From positions 19,865,501 through 19,929,500 of the forward strand of contig WPIO01000001.1 of NCBI GenBank assembly GCA_009760855.2: a stretch of DNA of 64,000 nt, written 5' to 3'. The notes below the pieces were generated by a model. That model made no database searches and was not told the DNA's origin. It saw only the letters and a list, made by a program, of their open reading frames with translations. Shown piece by piece: positions 9,586-20,199 of the stretch. This DNA is from Cristatella mucedo. Its lineage: Eukaryota > Bryozoa > Phylactolaemata > Cristatellidae. The position numbers and the translations under genes were made by a program. Each line of letters opens with the position of its first letter. Position 1 is the first letter of the stretch.

Positions 9586-11185
9586 CTGAAAAGACATGAA
9601 TGCATTTGTTTGTGGAAAAAACACCCAAGCAAACTAGTCGCTTCAGTATTTTAGTTTTGCATCTCAGTATTGGCATAATTTCTGAATCAAGGAAAAAGGT
9701 TTTAATCAAATATCAGTTATAACTTTTCCTTCTAAAAATAATGCAAAAGTGAACTGATATGGCTGGAATCGCATTCAATGTTGTCATAACAGTTTAAATT
9801 CTAGTCGACAAGTTGTTGACGAAAAATAACGCCAGAAAGGCAAGGATTAAGGGAAGATGGCCACAATAAAGTGGTCTGCTACATTGACTAAAATTGGTAG
9901 GAGTGACCTGAAAGTAGTTCCTGAGCCAGTAACAAAACCATTTCACGTGGCACCAGTTAGGCCATTTAATGAATTATTAGATTCTCGGCTATCAAGTTTA
10001 TTTAGACTTGGGTTTAGCGGAAAAGCTGACGCGGGTGTCAGGGTGTGAAGATTTAATAACGAAACACGAGTAGGTGATATAACCTAATTAGAAGTACTTT
10101 CATAATAAAGCAAGATTACCATGCGTTACAGGTAAATCGTGTGACGTGGGCTTCTAAATGCAGCACAACTCCAATTTTATACGTGTGGGCTTCTCGAAAG
10201 GATCTGCAGCACACAGTGAAATTATATGCATTACTTCGCCGTCAACAGGCCGAAAAACGTCTACAGATAACCTTCAGCTCATTTTTCCAGTCAATTTCTG
10301 CCTCTTTGTTTGAACCCCACAAATTTCGTCGTCTCGAACGAAGCTATCATCGTATTCTGTCTGTGTGGCCAGTACTCAGCCCAATTATCTATTACGCTCT
10401 TATAAGCTTGTGCCTTTGTCGCTCGTAGGCTGCTCTTGAGCTTTTGCACGCCTGAGCTAACATAATATCGCTTTTGTCGTAACTCTTGGCTATTGCCTAT
10501 CGCGCTGGGATTTGTAAAAAGGCCTGGATAGACATTTTATGACCGCCATAGAAAGACGTTATTATAGCTACTTCAGAAGTAATGCATTTAAAAGACACAC
10601 TATCGTATTATCAGTTCTGTAAGTTAGCGAAATCTGTCAGGAAACACATATTTCTTGCGAGATATATTTCACTTCAGCTAAACTTAAGGAAAGCTGCCGT
10701 CCACTAATATTTGCAATCGCAAGGAGCCGCCGAAGTTTTGCCGATGCATTTCAAAGGCAACTCGCTATAATATAGATCGTAAGTCGAGCTTTCAAAAAAC
10801 GAATTTATAGTAGAATAAAGTACGTGGACGTGTGGCCGTAGGTCAGAGATAAATACATGCATCCAGCTCTGGAGCAATAGCAGCATCCTGATAATCACAA
10901 ACATATAGGTTCTGCCAAGTGACGCTTGCATTAGTTTTAACATTTCCTTGCGGCGCTGATAGCGAAATGGCAGCCGAGCAAGTAGCCAGCAGCCTGCTCA
11001 CTAGTTCGGCTGCCCCGCCCACGGTTCTCTAGATCCACCGGGAAGAGCTTGCAATTTCGTGCGCGAGATCTCGAAAATTGGCCTTTCCGAATCGAGTGGA
11101 GGAGACTGCCAATGTAATGCTTACGAACCTTGCTAAATAGTTGCTGAGCGGCTGGACTTCGACTTAGAGGACGGACTGGACGGCC

Positions 11186-11194
<9 letters not shown>

Positions 11195-11266
<72 letters not shown>
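11195..11266. repeat. (GA)n microsatellite
   Basis: About 36 uninterrupted AG/GA units, preceded by a short GT run. It is inside the gene A intron and absent from the gene B intron. Confidence 0.95.
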
Positions 11267-11268
<2 letters not shown>

Positions 11269-11418
11269 CCGATAACAATCTCCCCTTCCAGCCGGTAAAT
11301 TATTCCGCTTGGTTTCCGTTCTGACCTGCAATGCGGCCGGCGCGTGCCAATGCACCGTTTCTGCTTAACCGAACAACCAAGGTCACATTAGCAACGGATG
11401 ATCGGGGCATGCTCCTTA

Positions 11419-11452
11419 AGCAAGCCATCATGCGTATGCATGATGGCTTGCT
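11419..11452. repeat. Perfect hairpin: 15-bp arms, 4-nt loop
   Basis: AGCAAGCCATCATGC (11419-11433), loop GTAT, then the exact reverse complement (11438-11452). It lies in the intron of tetraspanin gene A. Confidence 0.9.
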
Positions 11453-11999
11453 CAGCCAATGATAATCGTTTAGGACTCTTATATAATGGACCCATTTGTC
11501 GCTTATTCATTGTCCGTGTTTGCAATGGTCCATGTTTCGTTACGGTCCACTTTCGGCTCAACAGCGTCTGCATCCGGCAAATGCGATTCTAGAGGTGATT
11601 TCTAGACACTCGAGCCTACTGGAGAGCAGGCTGAGGTACGGCGACGAGGAAGGGCGGGGCCGAGCGAGAGCACCAGCGGCGAACTGACCGCAATCGACCA
11701 GTCAGAAGTACCGGGTTCGGAGCGGCTGCTGTTGAACAGCGACGGCGAGCTAGCATTTGAGCCCCGTGCCGCACAGCGAGCAGTAGAGAAGCCTCGCTGG
11801 GTAGGCTAACAGTGGCGGCGGCGACGCCGCGCTCACTGGTGCCGGCTGCACCGTTCCATTGGCTGCTACTCGAATCTAGCGGTGCATGCAGCGGTAGCTG
11901 GTCGCACTGGACGACCTAACGGCAGGCTCATTCCGCTGAACGGCCGTCGTTCTCTCGCTCCGACGAATGCCGGCGAGGTTTCGACAAGAGCGTGCTCAC

Positions 12000-12449
12000 C
12001 TCGTTCATAACATCCGCAGACAGGCCGGACGACGGATAGTTGAGCTTGATGTCCTCAACAATCGCGTCAGACGCCGACTCGGAGAAATTTTTGAACTTGA
12101 CGACGGCGAAAATGCCGGCGGCCAGCTCGCCGGCGACGACTGCGGCGATAAAGGAAATGTAGAACGCCAGCAGGCACTTGCTTTCTCTGATCGCTCCAAA
12201 GCAGCCGAGAAAACCGACGACCAATACGAACGCTCCGGATGCTATGAAAATGGCCGCTGCCGTGTGCACGAACCATTTCGTATCCACCACCTCGCCAATG
12301 CGCGTGTCCGTTTCGGCGACCGTCACAAGTTTCTGGTCCACTCGCGCCCATATTCCAATGCCCAGTATGACTGAGCCGGCGAGAAAAAAGAGTACGTTCA
12401 GAGCAAACAGGAAATACTTAGCGCACTTCTTACCCCAACCTTTCTCCAT
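12000..12449 (-). CDS. Tetraspanin A, first coding exon (N-terminus, TM1-TM3, start of large loop)
   Basis: Minus-strand exon of 450 nt, 150 codons. ATG 12449-12447 stands in good context (AGAATGG) and the following residues match gene B. TM1 is about residues 12-34, small loop 35-60, TM2 61-83, then the family's intracellular signature (GCxGAxRExxCLL, here LGCFGAIRESKCLLA), TM3 about 92-117. The exon ends SSGLSADVMNE followed by the donor GTGAGC. The second cysteine of the usual GCCG motif is Phe here but Cys in gene B. Juxtamembrane cysteines (C9, C83, C92) are candidate palmitoylation sites. The extra sequon NFS at residue 121 is absent in B. CCAAT boxes lie 97-117 bp upstream of the ATG. 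Confidence 0.9.
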
Positions 12450-12545
12450 TCTTGAACGGCTTGTCTTCGAGGCAGCGTCAGCTAGCTCGCAGCATGTCTG
12501 GCGGGTGGGTGTAGACGCTGGTAGCAGCCTTGCTGACGGATTCCT

Positions 12546-12566
12546 ATTGGATGTTGATTAACCAAT
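12546..12566 (-). promoter_or_regulatory. Inverted pair of CCAAT boxes upstream of tetraspanin A
   Basis: ATTGG at 12546-12550 and CCAAT at 12562-12566 with an 11-bp spacer. The full palindrome is CCTATTGG / CCAATAGG. The same pair with the same spacer stands at the same distance from the ATG of gene B. CCAAT boxes are NF-Y type promoter sites. No TATA box was seen at the expected place. Confidence 0.6.
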
Positions 12567-12930
12567 AGGCATTGCGAACTCACTATTGCATCCCCAAATC
12601 TAATGGAGGGTAACCCCTATTTTAGTCAGCGTGAGCGCCGGTGTTTTGGAGAATGCTGATCATCCGAGACGGCTATGTCAGACCGAGTCGGCTACATTGA
12701 AGCCGGACTCAGTTGGGGCCGGCGGAGCTGGCCGGGGCCCGGAATGCGGCCCTAATTGCCGGTCCGCCATTCCGGGCAGCTGGCTTTGCAGATGGGAGAA
12801 TTCGCACTAGGGAGGAGTCGCTCGCTACTAAATGCTGCTCTGCATGAATAATAACATTAATAATAATAAGACGTGGGTTGAGCACCCTCGGAGAATTTCA
12901 TTTATTTCCGTGCAATTTATTTAATGTTAT
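12567..12930. promoter_or_regulatory. Upstream region of tetraspanin A, partly conserved with gene B
   Basis: Blocks such as 'ggagggtaacccctatttta', 'gagcgccggtgttttg' and 'gctgat' occur in the same order upstream of gene B (31015-31075). It is GC- and CpG-rich to about 12790. The individual sites are unknown. Confidence 0.4.
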
Positions 12931-13600
12931 GTATCTCCATTTGTAACTCCTCAAAGCCACCAAGACAATGTGGGTGTTATGCAGGAGAGTTTTGCATAGC
13001 TCACTCACAGCCTAAGCGAGTTTCGGTGCGCATTCGGTAGCCAACAGACTTCATCTAACGCGACTATGAGAAAGTGTAAGGCCTAGCAGAGTCAGGAGAG
13101 CAGTTGAGGTATTGAGTAACGTGGAAGTAGCAGCTCAGGGCTGCCGAAAACGATGCGCCAAGTCGGCAGCAGGAGAGTAGTTGTCATTGCGTAAGAATCA
13201 TGGAAGTGAGTTCTATAGTATGGAACCTGCAGAGAAAAAGCTACTGTCGCCAATGGTCTTTAAATGGAGGAATGTAAAAGTCAATTTATTGTCCATACTG
13301 GACCCGATTGCACGAGGAGACTGAAACTGTTGCAGTAGTTCAGCTAGGTATGGAGGAGCCAGGCCGTGGCGGGCCTTGTCGGTCAGCGTATGAACCTTGC
13401 TCTGTATCCATTCACGAACCGGCAGCTATCGTAGCTCTGTTAGCGAAGGAGACATGTATTCAAGCCTCTTGAATTTTTGAACTAGTCTTGCAGCCGTATT
13501 CAAAGCCAGCAGCAGCGGCCTAGCGGCTTTTTTCGGTAGCCGAGCCAAAAGAGACTTGCAGTAATGTAGCCGAGACAGACCTACGAAACTAGTTACATTT
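12930..13600 (-). pseudogene. LINE family 2 3' end (L2/CR1-like), truncated, with a stop
   Basis: On the minus strand, 13600-13260 reads as the C-terminal part of a LINE ORF2: NTAARLVQKFKRLEYMSPSL ... LPVREWIQSKVHTLTDKA, with an in-frame stop just before LPVREW. 13210-12930 is the 3' untranslated part, ending in a tail like the 'cagatggagataaattacatta' end seen at 47.2 kb. The other copies are listed separately. Confidence 0.7.
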
Positions 13601-13654
13601 TTATAAAACCACCAGGAAAAGCAGCTCCAAATCTTAATAATAATACTAAATGAT

Positions 13655-13860
13655 TTAAAAGCCTCTCTTGTCCAGCCACAGAAGAGCTTTTATGGCTATC
13701 ACATCAACCTGCAGCTGGGGTAATGGATCACCCACCCCAAAATTCCGACCCACGACATTGAGACTGAAGTAGTAAAAAGCAACCGTCTTACCTAATGTGA
13801 CATCAAGGCTCAGACAGTGATCGGACGTGATGGCTATAATCTTCCTCTTGCCAATGTGTT
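13655..13860 (-). repeat. SINE family S2 copy, diverged
   Basis: Minus strand: it shares 'taaggcggttgctttt'-like head words, the B-box region (GTGGGTCGGAATTTTGGGG) and 'gatagccataaaagctcttctgtggctggacaag' body with the copy at 6.5 kb. The palindrome next to the B box has decayed. Confidence 0.65.
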
Positions 13861-13892
13861 TGCCCATTAAAATCTAGGTGTTCACTTGAATA

Positions 13893-14172
13893 GGACAGCA
13901 TTTAGGACAGCATTTAGTGGGTCCCTGTGATTCGTCCTTGATGTGCTTATGCGTGCTGACACTGTGCATGCTGCCACTAACCACATTTGCATGCTGACCC
14001 TGTGCATGTCACCCCTAACCATATTATTCATTTCGTTTGTTTTTTCAAGCATGATTTTACTTACCATTCAATTGCATTTCACTTTACAGCAAATGTAAAG
14101 CGCCTAGAGAGAGATTAAGTTCTCTGAGGACGCTTTATCAACTGAATTATTATTATTATTATTATTATTGAA
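13893..14172 (+). repeat. LINE family 1 3' end with (TTA)n tail
   Basis: The 3' untranslated end of the L2-like family: 'gacagcatttagtgggtccc', 'cactaaccacatttgcatgc', 'tgtaaagcgcctagagag', the hairpin AGAGATTAAGTTCTCT (14110-14125), 'cgctttatcaactgaa' and (TTA)n. No coding part remains. Confidence 0.85.
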
Positions 14173-14459
14173 TCCAGATGACTCACAGATATTCTTATGC
14201 TTTTATCTCTCCTAACAAGCCTGCACATAAAGTTTTCTTATATCTTGTGTTGCATGTATCGAGGCATTAGCACTTATGTGATTTCAAATTTTCTCAAAAT
14301 AAATGATGAGTAAGCCAACCTGCTAGTTCTGCACAAAACAAATGTGAATCAATAAAAGGAAAACTGAACGCCCACAATTGTTTCTGCCAGCAAATGTTAT
14401 GAGTATATTTGTAAAAAATCCCAATGTCCGTTTCCAAATTGACCTTTCCCAAGACGAGT

Positions 14460-15217
14460 AAATCAGCTCTACAGTCAACCCTGCCTAATTTCAGCTACAA
14501 AACATTTATAAAATTTGGGCTACTTAGATAGGAATATCAGATCCAAATTAGTCGATGCATTTGTGATATCCCGTATTGAATCCCGACACTCACTGCTCGC
14601 TGGTGTACGTACTTCTACTATTAGGCGGTTAAGATTTGTGCAAAACTCTGCAGCTAGGCTTGTTGTCGTGAGTGTTGCAGTTCTCATGTCACACAACATC
14701 TCGCCAACCTACACTGGGTCCCAACCGAGCAGCATATCGATTTCAAGGTTTTGCTACTCACTTTTAGGTACAATCATTTTCTAGCTCCGTATTAGAACTA
14801 ATTCCCACCAGGCTAGACATTGTACGATCCGCGTTTCAGACTCAAAATGTTTAGAAATATTTAGTACGAACATCAACTACTTTGGAGACTGCGCCTTTAC
14901 TTCACACTCTTCTAAAGCGTAGAATTCACTGCTAAGTGACGTAACGGGATCCCCTGACTTGACATCGTTCAAAAAAGAAGCTAAAGATGCACGTGTTTCT
15001 CATAGAATTTGTGTGCAAAGTTGTGCTGACGCTTTGTATGATGGAATCAACCATAGTTACATACTAACACTGCATGTGATCTCTAATCAGGTTAGTCTTG
15101 TTGATATGTCGATATTGCTGCCAACCGTTTGACAGTGTTTCGGTTACAGCACACGCAAGGTGCCTAGAAAGAGGTTACATTCTCTGAGAGCACTATGGGA
15201 TGTATTATTATTATTAA
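14460..15217 (+). pseudogene. LINE family 1 fragment: ORF2 C-terminus plus 3' end, decayed
   Basis: It reads through remnants of the ORF2 C-terminal region ('LVDAFVISRIESRHSLLAGV', 'RLRFVQNSAARLVV') with frame breaks. It ends in 'aaagaggttacattctctga' and a (TTA)n tail at 15199-15217. The homologous intact-frame stretch is at 18.0-18.7 kb. Confidence 0.75.
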
Positions 15218-16250
15218 GTCGAGTCCAGTAAATAGTCACCGGTATTTGAAATTCACTAAATGAAGGGGCCAACCGAAAAAAATGCGGCGAATTGCAAGCA
15301 TGGTATATATGACATACAAACTATCCTACTACTGTCTAATCATCAATTGTCTTCAACTCACTTCCCAGCTGCATTTTATTTGATGAGAGAATAGCTTAAT
15401 GGGCGATGGGTGCCTATAAACTAGCTCTGACAACAACCAAGTAACCACACTGTTATATTACTAAACAGGAAAGCTCCATTTACGATGGCCCCTTACAGCA
15501 TGAGCTCTGGTGAAAATTGAAAAGCGTATGAAGATATTGAAAGCCCTTCACACGGTAAGGAGGAGACAAAATTGGAACTAACAGTGTATACCAACACGTG
15601 AGAAATGAATATAATGTTGTTTCCTCTCATTACTCTTTGAGAATTGGAATCAGCATTCCTGATAGCTACTCCTATATTTAAATGAGCTAGCATTGAGCGA
15701 CAATTCCAGTTTATCGTAAACGGATCAATCATGGGCAGCAAAAACCAGGCTTGCATCATATCTTCTATCCTGCTACTCGGTGCTGATGCATGAAATGTAC
15801 TCGCCGACGAGTTCCCGCACTTTACCTGCCTGTGACCTTAAAGAGAAATGCAACAAACTAAAGGAACTTCTAGATAGACTAGTGAGTAGTTTAATTTCTA
15901 TGTAATATGCCAAGTCCTGGATCCTTCGATTATCAAGTTGAATAACGCTACCACGGATGTCTCAAAGAGACGCATCGCGAGCTTATAAAATAGCAGTTAT
16001 AGTAGGTTACTCTCAAGACTACCCTAGACTCTCCGGCGGCTAGTTGCATCTCAAATTGCACAGCTGCACGTATCGTTTGAATTTATTGGATATTTCTTAG
16101 CCACGCAGGAAGAAAATTTCGACTTTGTAAATTAAGGAACTAAATTTTCTATTTTATAGTTTGCCTGATTGAGTTACAACTGAGTGTTCTTAAGAAGGCG
16201 GGGAAAATCCCAAGGGCACGCAAGACAAGCGTGTCATCTTGCAGAGGATG
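15218..16250. other. No assignable feature
   Basis: No open frame above 90 codons with recognisable similarity and no repeat match found. An 88-codon minus-strand frame (15759-15493) is unremarkable. Confidence 0.45.
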
Positions 16251-16254
16251 TTTC

Positions 16255-17540
16255 AGATGTTTTGCAAATATAGGGATGTATGCACAGTGTCAGCGAGCAC
16301 AAGCACATAAAGGACGAATCGCAGGGACCTACTAAATGCTGTCAAAAATAGGTGCGTTTTCAAGTTTTTTTTAAATATAGTCAAGTCAGGGGACCTCGTG
16401 ACGCAAGTTGGGTGAGTTTCAGGCTTTGGGAGCATACGAATTAAATACTTGGTCTCCAAAGGATCTGAGGTTCACACGAGGTGTAGGTTAACAGTAAGAT
16501 TCCGAAAAGCTGGTCGTACGATGCTTGGCCGGGTGGGGCAGTAAATCTGAAAGGTAGGCTAGAGCCAAAGAATGATGGGACCTCAAAGTGAGCGACAATA
16601 CCTATAAGCTAATTCATTGCTTGACTGGCAACCAGTGCAGGTCGGCGAGAAGTGGTGTGATGTAGCAACTCCGACGCTCACGACAGGCGAGCCTAGTTGC
16701 AAAGTTTTGCACCAGGTGTAAGCGCCTGATTGCACATGCTGGTAGTTCAGCAAGTACCTAACAGAACTGACTGAAGCAAGCACCTAACTGAGTCACAGAA
16801 GTCAAGGCGGGAGGTATCCCTGTCTAAAAAATCTCGAATTTTAGCAATGTTATGCAGCTGAAAGTTGGCTGACTTCACTGTGAAGCTGATGTGGTCGTCT
16901 AACGAAAGGTCACTTTGGAACGTGGCATCTAGATTTCGTGCAGATTCAACAGGATATATGCTGGCAGAGCCAATTTTGAGCTTTAGCCTTTCCAATTTCG
17001 GAATCACGTTTGGTTTAACTATAGCTTGTAAATTAGTCTTATCATCATGTTATTTAAGAAAATTTGCTGTGGATGTCATCAATACACGCAGCAAGTGAGT
17101 TGAGAGAATTTGACACTCTCAAAGGCTGGGAGGGATCAATGCAAAGGGACAACTGAGTTTCTTCTGGATAGAAGTGAAAGCCTAGATTGTGCTTGGCAAT
17201 CACATCAGCAAGAGGGAGAGTAAAACCGAGAAAAGAACCAACCGGACCTAGCACCGAGCCCTGAGGTACCCCATATTTCAGAGGTACCTCTGATGATCTT
17301 TGCCCATTCACGTCAATACTCTGGAGTCTCCCACTGAGACAGAACCTGAGCCATTGCAGGGTAGTGCCAGTGATTCCCAGGCGACACGAGAGACGCTCTA
17401 GAGGAATTTCTATACTTCCCTGTGTAGACTTGACGGAAGTCTTCGAAATTGAATAGATATTCATCAGAACCAGACTTCACAAAATGACGTTCATGCCTGC
17501 GCCTGATATGGCCCACCTTTGAAAGGTTTTCGTAAATTAG
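16255..17540 (-). pseudogene. LINE family 1 ORF2 remnant with reverse-transcriptase core, catalytic site lost
   Basis: The minus strand carries the reverse transcriptase from about 17464: LERLSCRLGITGTTLQWLRF, then VNGQRSSEVPLKYGVPQGSV (the VPQGS block). The catalytic FYADDTQL of the family (intact at 43.4-44.6 kb) reads FYPEETQL here, so both aspartates are gone. Downstream, KLERLKLKIGSASIYPVESA and KSANFQLHNIAKI continue with frame breaks. The (TTA)n tail is missing. Dead on three counts: catalytic site, frameshifts, truncation. Confidence 0.8.
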
Positions 17541-17954
17541 AAGGAATCGACATGACTCTGTGCACGGATGGCTACGGTGGTTGATAGAAGTTATCAGCAG
17601 CTCTTTATGTATGGTCATTAGAAACCTAATATGTCATAACCTATAGCTTAGACTAAATTGAAGACCATCTTAAGAGATGATTAGAGGAATCGTATCTTAT
17701 AACAATTCGCAGACAGAGCTGGCTCTCGCATGCTGCAAAATATTCTTCTGTAGGTTCAAGACATGGACTAATTATTAGGACATGAGCTCTCTAGATTGGT
17801 GTCACGACTTCACCACTTCATTGGTGTCACGACTTGCTTTCGCCGTCACACCTGCATACACTGAGTGGGAGCTTTTAGGAATCCTTAGCTGTGCCCTCGA
17901 GACATGGCCCCAACAGGTTGCTGCAAAGCTTCTGCGATTGGGAAGAATGGTCTT
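17541..17954. other. No assignable feature between two oppositely oriented LINE pieces
   Basis: It contains a short direct repeat ('ttggtgtcacgactt' at 17797 and 17821). No coding sequence was recognised. Confidence 0.4.
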
Positions 17955-18925
17955 TTCTCATGGCAGCAATTTTGTCAGGAGTTGTTAAGGTTTAGTCTAA
18001 GTTGTAAGAAGCAATGTCTCAGGCTGTCTCTCAATATTGGCTCTGCCAGCATATCTCCTGTCGAATCAGCTCGGAATCTAGGTGTCATATTCCAAAGCGA
18101 CCTCTCGTTAGACGACCATATCAGCTCCACGGTCAAATCTGCCTATTTTCAGCTTCATAATATTGCTAAAATTCGGGCTTGTTTAGATAAGGATACCACA
18201 TCTAAGTTGGTCCATGCATTCGTGACATCCCGTCTCGACTTCTGCAACTCACTGCTTACTGGCCTCCCAGCATGTGCGATCAGGCGATTGCAGCTGGTGC
18301 AAAACTCGGCAGCTAGACTTGTCTGTCGTGAGCGTCACAGTTGCCACATTACTCCACTTCTCGCCGACCTGCACTGGCTACCAGTCAAGCAACGGATTGA
18401 CTTCAAGGTTTTGTCGCTCACTTTTGGGTCCCTTCATTCTATGGCTCCAGCCTATCTGTCAGATATACTACCCCATCGGGCCAAGCATCGTACCACCCGC
18501 TTTTCGGAATCCAACAGTCTACAAATACCTCGTACAAACCTGAAATCCTTTGGAGACCGTGCATTTAGTTCGTATGCTCCCGCAGCCTGGAACTCCCTCC
18601 CGACCTGCGTCAGAACATCCCCTGACCTGACCACATTTAAAAGGAACCTAAAAACACACCTATTTAGGACAGCATTTAGTGGGTCCCTGTGATTCGTCCT
18701 TCACGTGCTTATGCGTGCTGACACTGTGCATGCTGCCACTAACCACATTTGCATGCTGACCCTGTGCATGTCACCCCTAACCATGTTATTCATCTTGTTT
18801 GTTTTTCAAGCATGATTTTACTTACCATTTAATTGCATTTCCCTTTGCAGCAAATGTAAAGCGCCCAGAAAGAGATTGAGTTCTCTGGGGGCGCTTTATC
18901 AAGTACATTATTATTATTACATTAA
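17955..18925 (+). pseudogene. LINE family 1, 5'-truncated young copy (ORF2 C-terminal domain intact)
   Basis: The open frame from about 18022 to 18692 encodes the C-terminal region of an L2-clade ORF2: RNLGVIFQSDLSLDDHISST, SRLDFCNSLLTGLPACAIRR, VQNSAARLVCRER, LHWLPVKQRIDFKVLSL, and AAWNSLPTCVRTSPDLTTFK, ending FSGSL-stop. The reverse-transcriptase core is absent, so this is a typical 5'-truncated insertion. The 3' untranslated end follows, with hairpin 18871-18886 (AGAGATTGAGTTCTCT) and a short (TTA)n tail. It is nearly identical to the copy at 22417-23034. Confidence 0.88.
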
Positions 18926-20199
18926 ACACAAGTTAGTGACGGAAGTTACACGGGTGACTTTCCCAGTTACATTACTTGGACGAAGTGTATTAAGCTACTA
19001 TGAGGATAAACTACTAAAACGTGCATTATATTGACTGCATTGGGTTTTATTAGCAAGAATTACAAGCATTAGAGGTTCCTGTGCACATGCTATATCATGC
19101 AAGTCTTGCGTAGTTTGCGATTAGAGGGGCGAAGGCAAACTTCATTATCATGTACCACATTTGCTGATCTTGCTGAGCATTGAGCTGGCAAGAACAGCGG
19201 AGTAAACGGCGAATGAATTGCATTGTTCTGTTTTCAATTAGGCTAGAATTGTAGAGAAAGTGATACATCTGTGTTGTATGAGCCTGCTGCTTCTGCTATT
19301 GTTATTAGCCCAGTGGCCACGGCCACGGCAATGTATGCCCCACCTGCTGCAGATAGTTCTCCAGTTGACTCGGTGCAGCGTCCGACCTTTGTTGTAAGCA
19401 TGTGACCCACCACAGATGCACTTCCTTAACTGTGGCGAGTCAGCCAGCACGTATATGTACATGCTGAGGACATACAGATCGAGTCTCGTTTATCGCTCAC
19501 GTTCGCCCGCTCGTGTCTACTTGTCTCTCTGAGACTCCACAAGAACAGTAGCCGCCGGAGACACTGACACACACCATCTGAATGCCAATTCCAGTTACAT
19601 TCATCATCACTAGTCTAAGAAATAAATTTTTGCACAACTTGGTGCCCTAACATTGGGTGTAATTCTCAACTTTTGCTTGTAAAACATGTTACTAACCACA
19701 CAAGCAAGAAAAGTTGAGTGTGCATACCCCTTAAAGTTCTTTCAGCATGATTTATTTGCACGTACTGAGCCTCAGGCAAAGACGAGGCCAATGCAATAGA
19801 TATGCCTGCGACTTTAAGGTCACATGGATGCCCTCCCGTGAAGAGTGCCGATAATCCTGCACATGCTGACGGAGTGTAAGGAGTCGAGGTATAGCTCAAC
19901 CTTAACCTGCAACTCCATTGCCACTGAAGGGAGCCAGTAACAGACAGAGCCAGGTGCAACTTTTAGTGACAGCTTGTCATTTGTTTGGCTGGCGTTTCGC
20001 TATGGCAGGTCCATCCTAAGCCACTATCGGAAGCAGTTTTCTGCCGACACACCTAAACCGTTCAGCCTCGTTGGGCCGAATTAACCTCGAAATTTCTTTC
20101 GTAGCTCGATTCGACGCTTCTAGGCACCACCGGCACAATGTTAAATAGGGTTCGGTACTATCTAAATTATTTTGTAGCTTCTTTCGAAACTTGTCAGCA
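18926..20199. other. No assignable feature
   Basis: Mixed-composition sequence with only short open frames on either strand. No match to the LINE or SINE families was seen. Confidence 0.45.

Larger units (their letters stand above)
9586..11999 (-). other. Intron of tetraspanin gene A (2,414 bp)
   Basis: It is bounded by GTGAGC and TTTCAG on the minus strand. Several blocks align with the intron of gene B, for example 10235-10330 with 28140-28245 and 10860-11050 with 29370-29575. It also holds a (GA)n microsatellite and a small perfect hairpin. 11600-11930 is CpG-rich like its counterpart in gene B. Confidence 0.75.

Noticed and set aside
10235-10330. Intron block conserved between the two tetraspanin genes, tested as the missing micro-exon
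   Set aside because: The reading frame is broken in gene B (TGA) and the following base pairs are not GT in both copies.
11967-12561. Plus-strand and alternative minus-strand open frames of 64-135 codons over tetraspanin exon 1
   Set aside because: They are shadows of the real exon; the tetraspanin frame has all family motifs.
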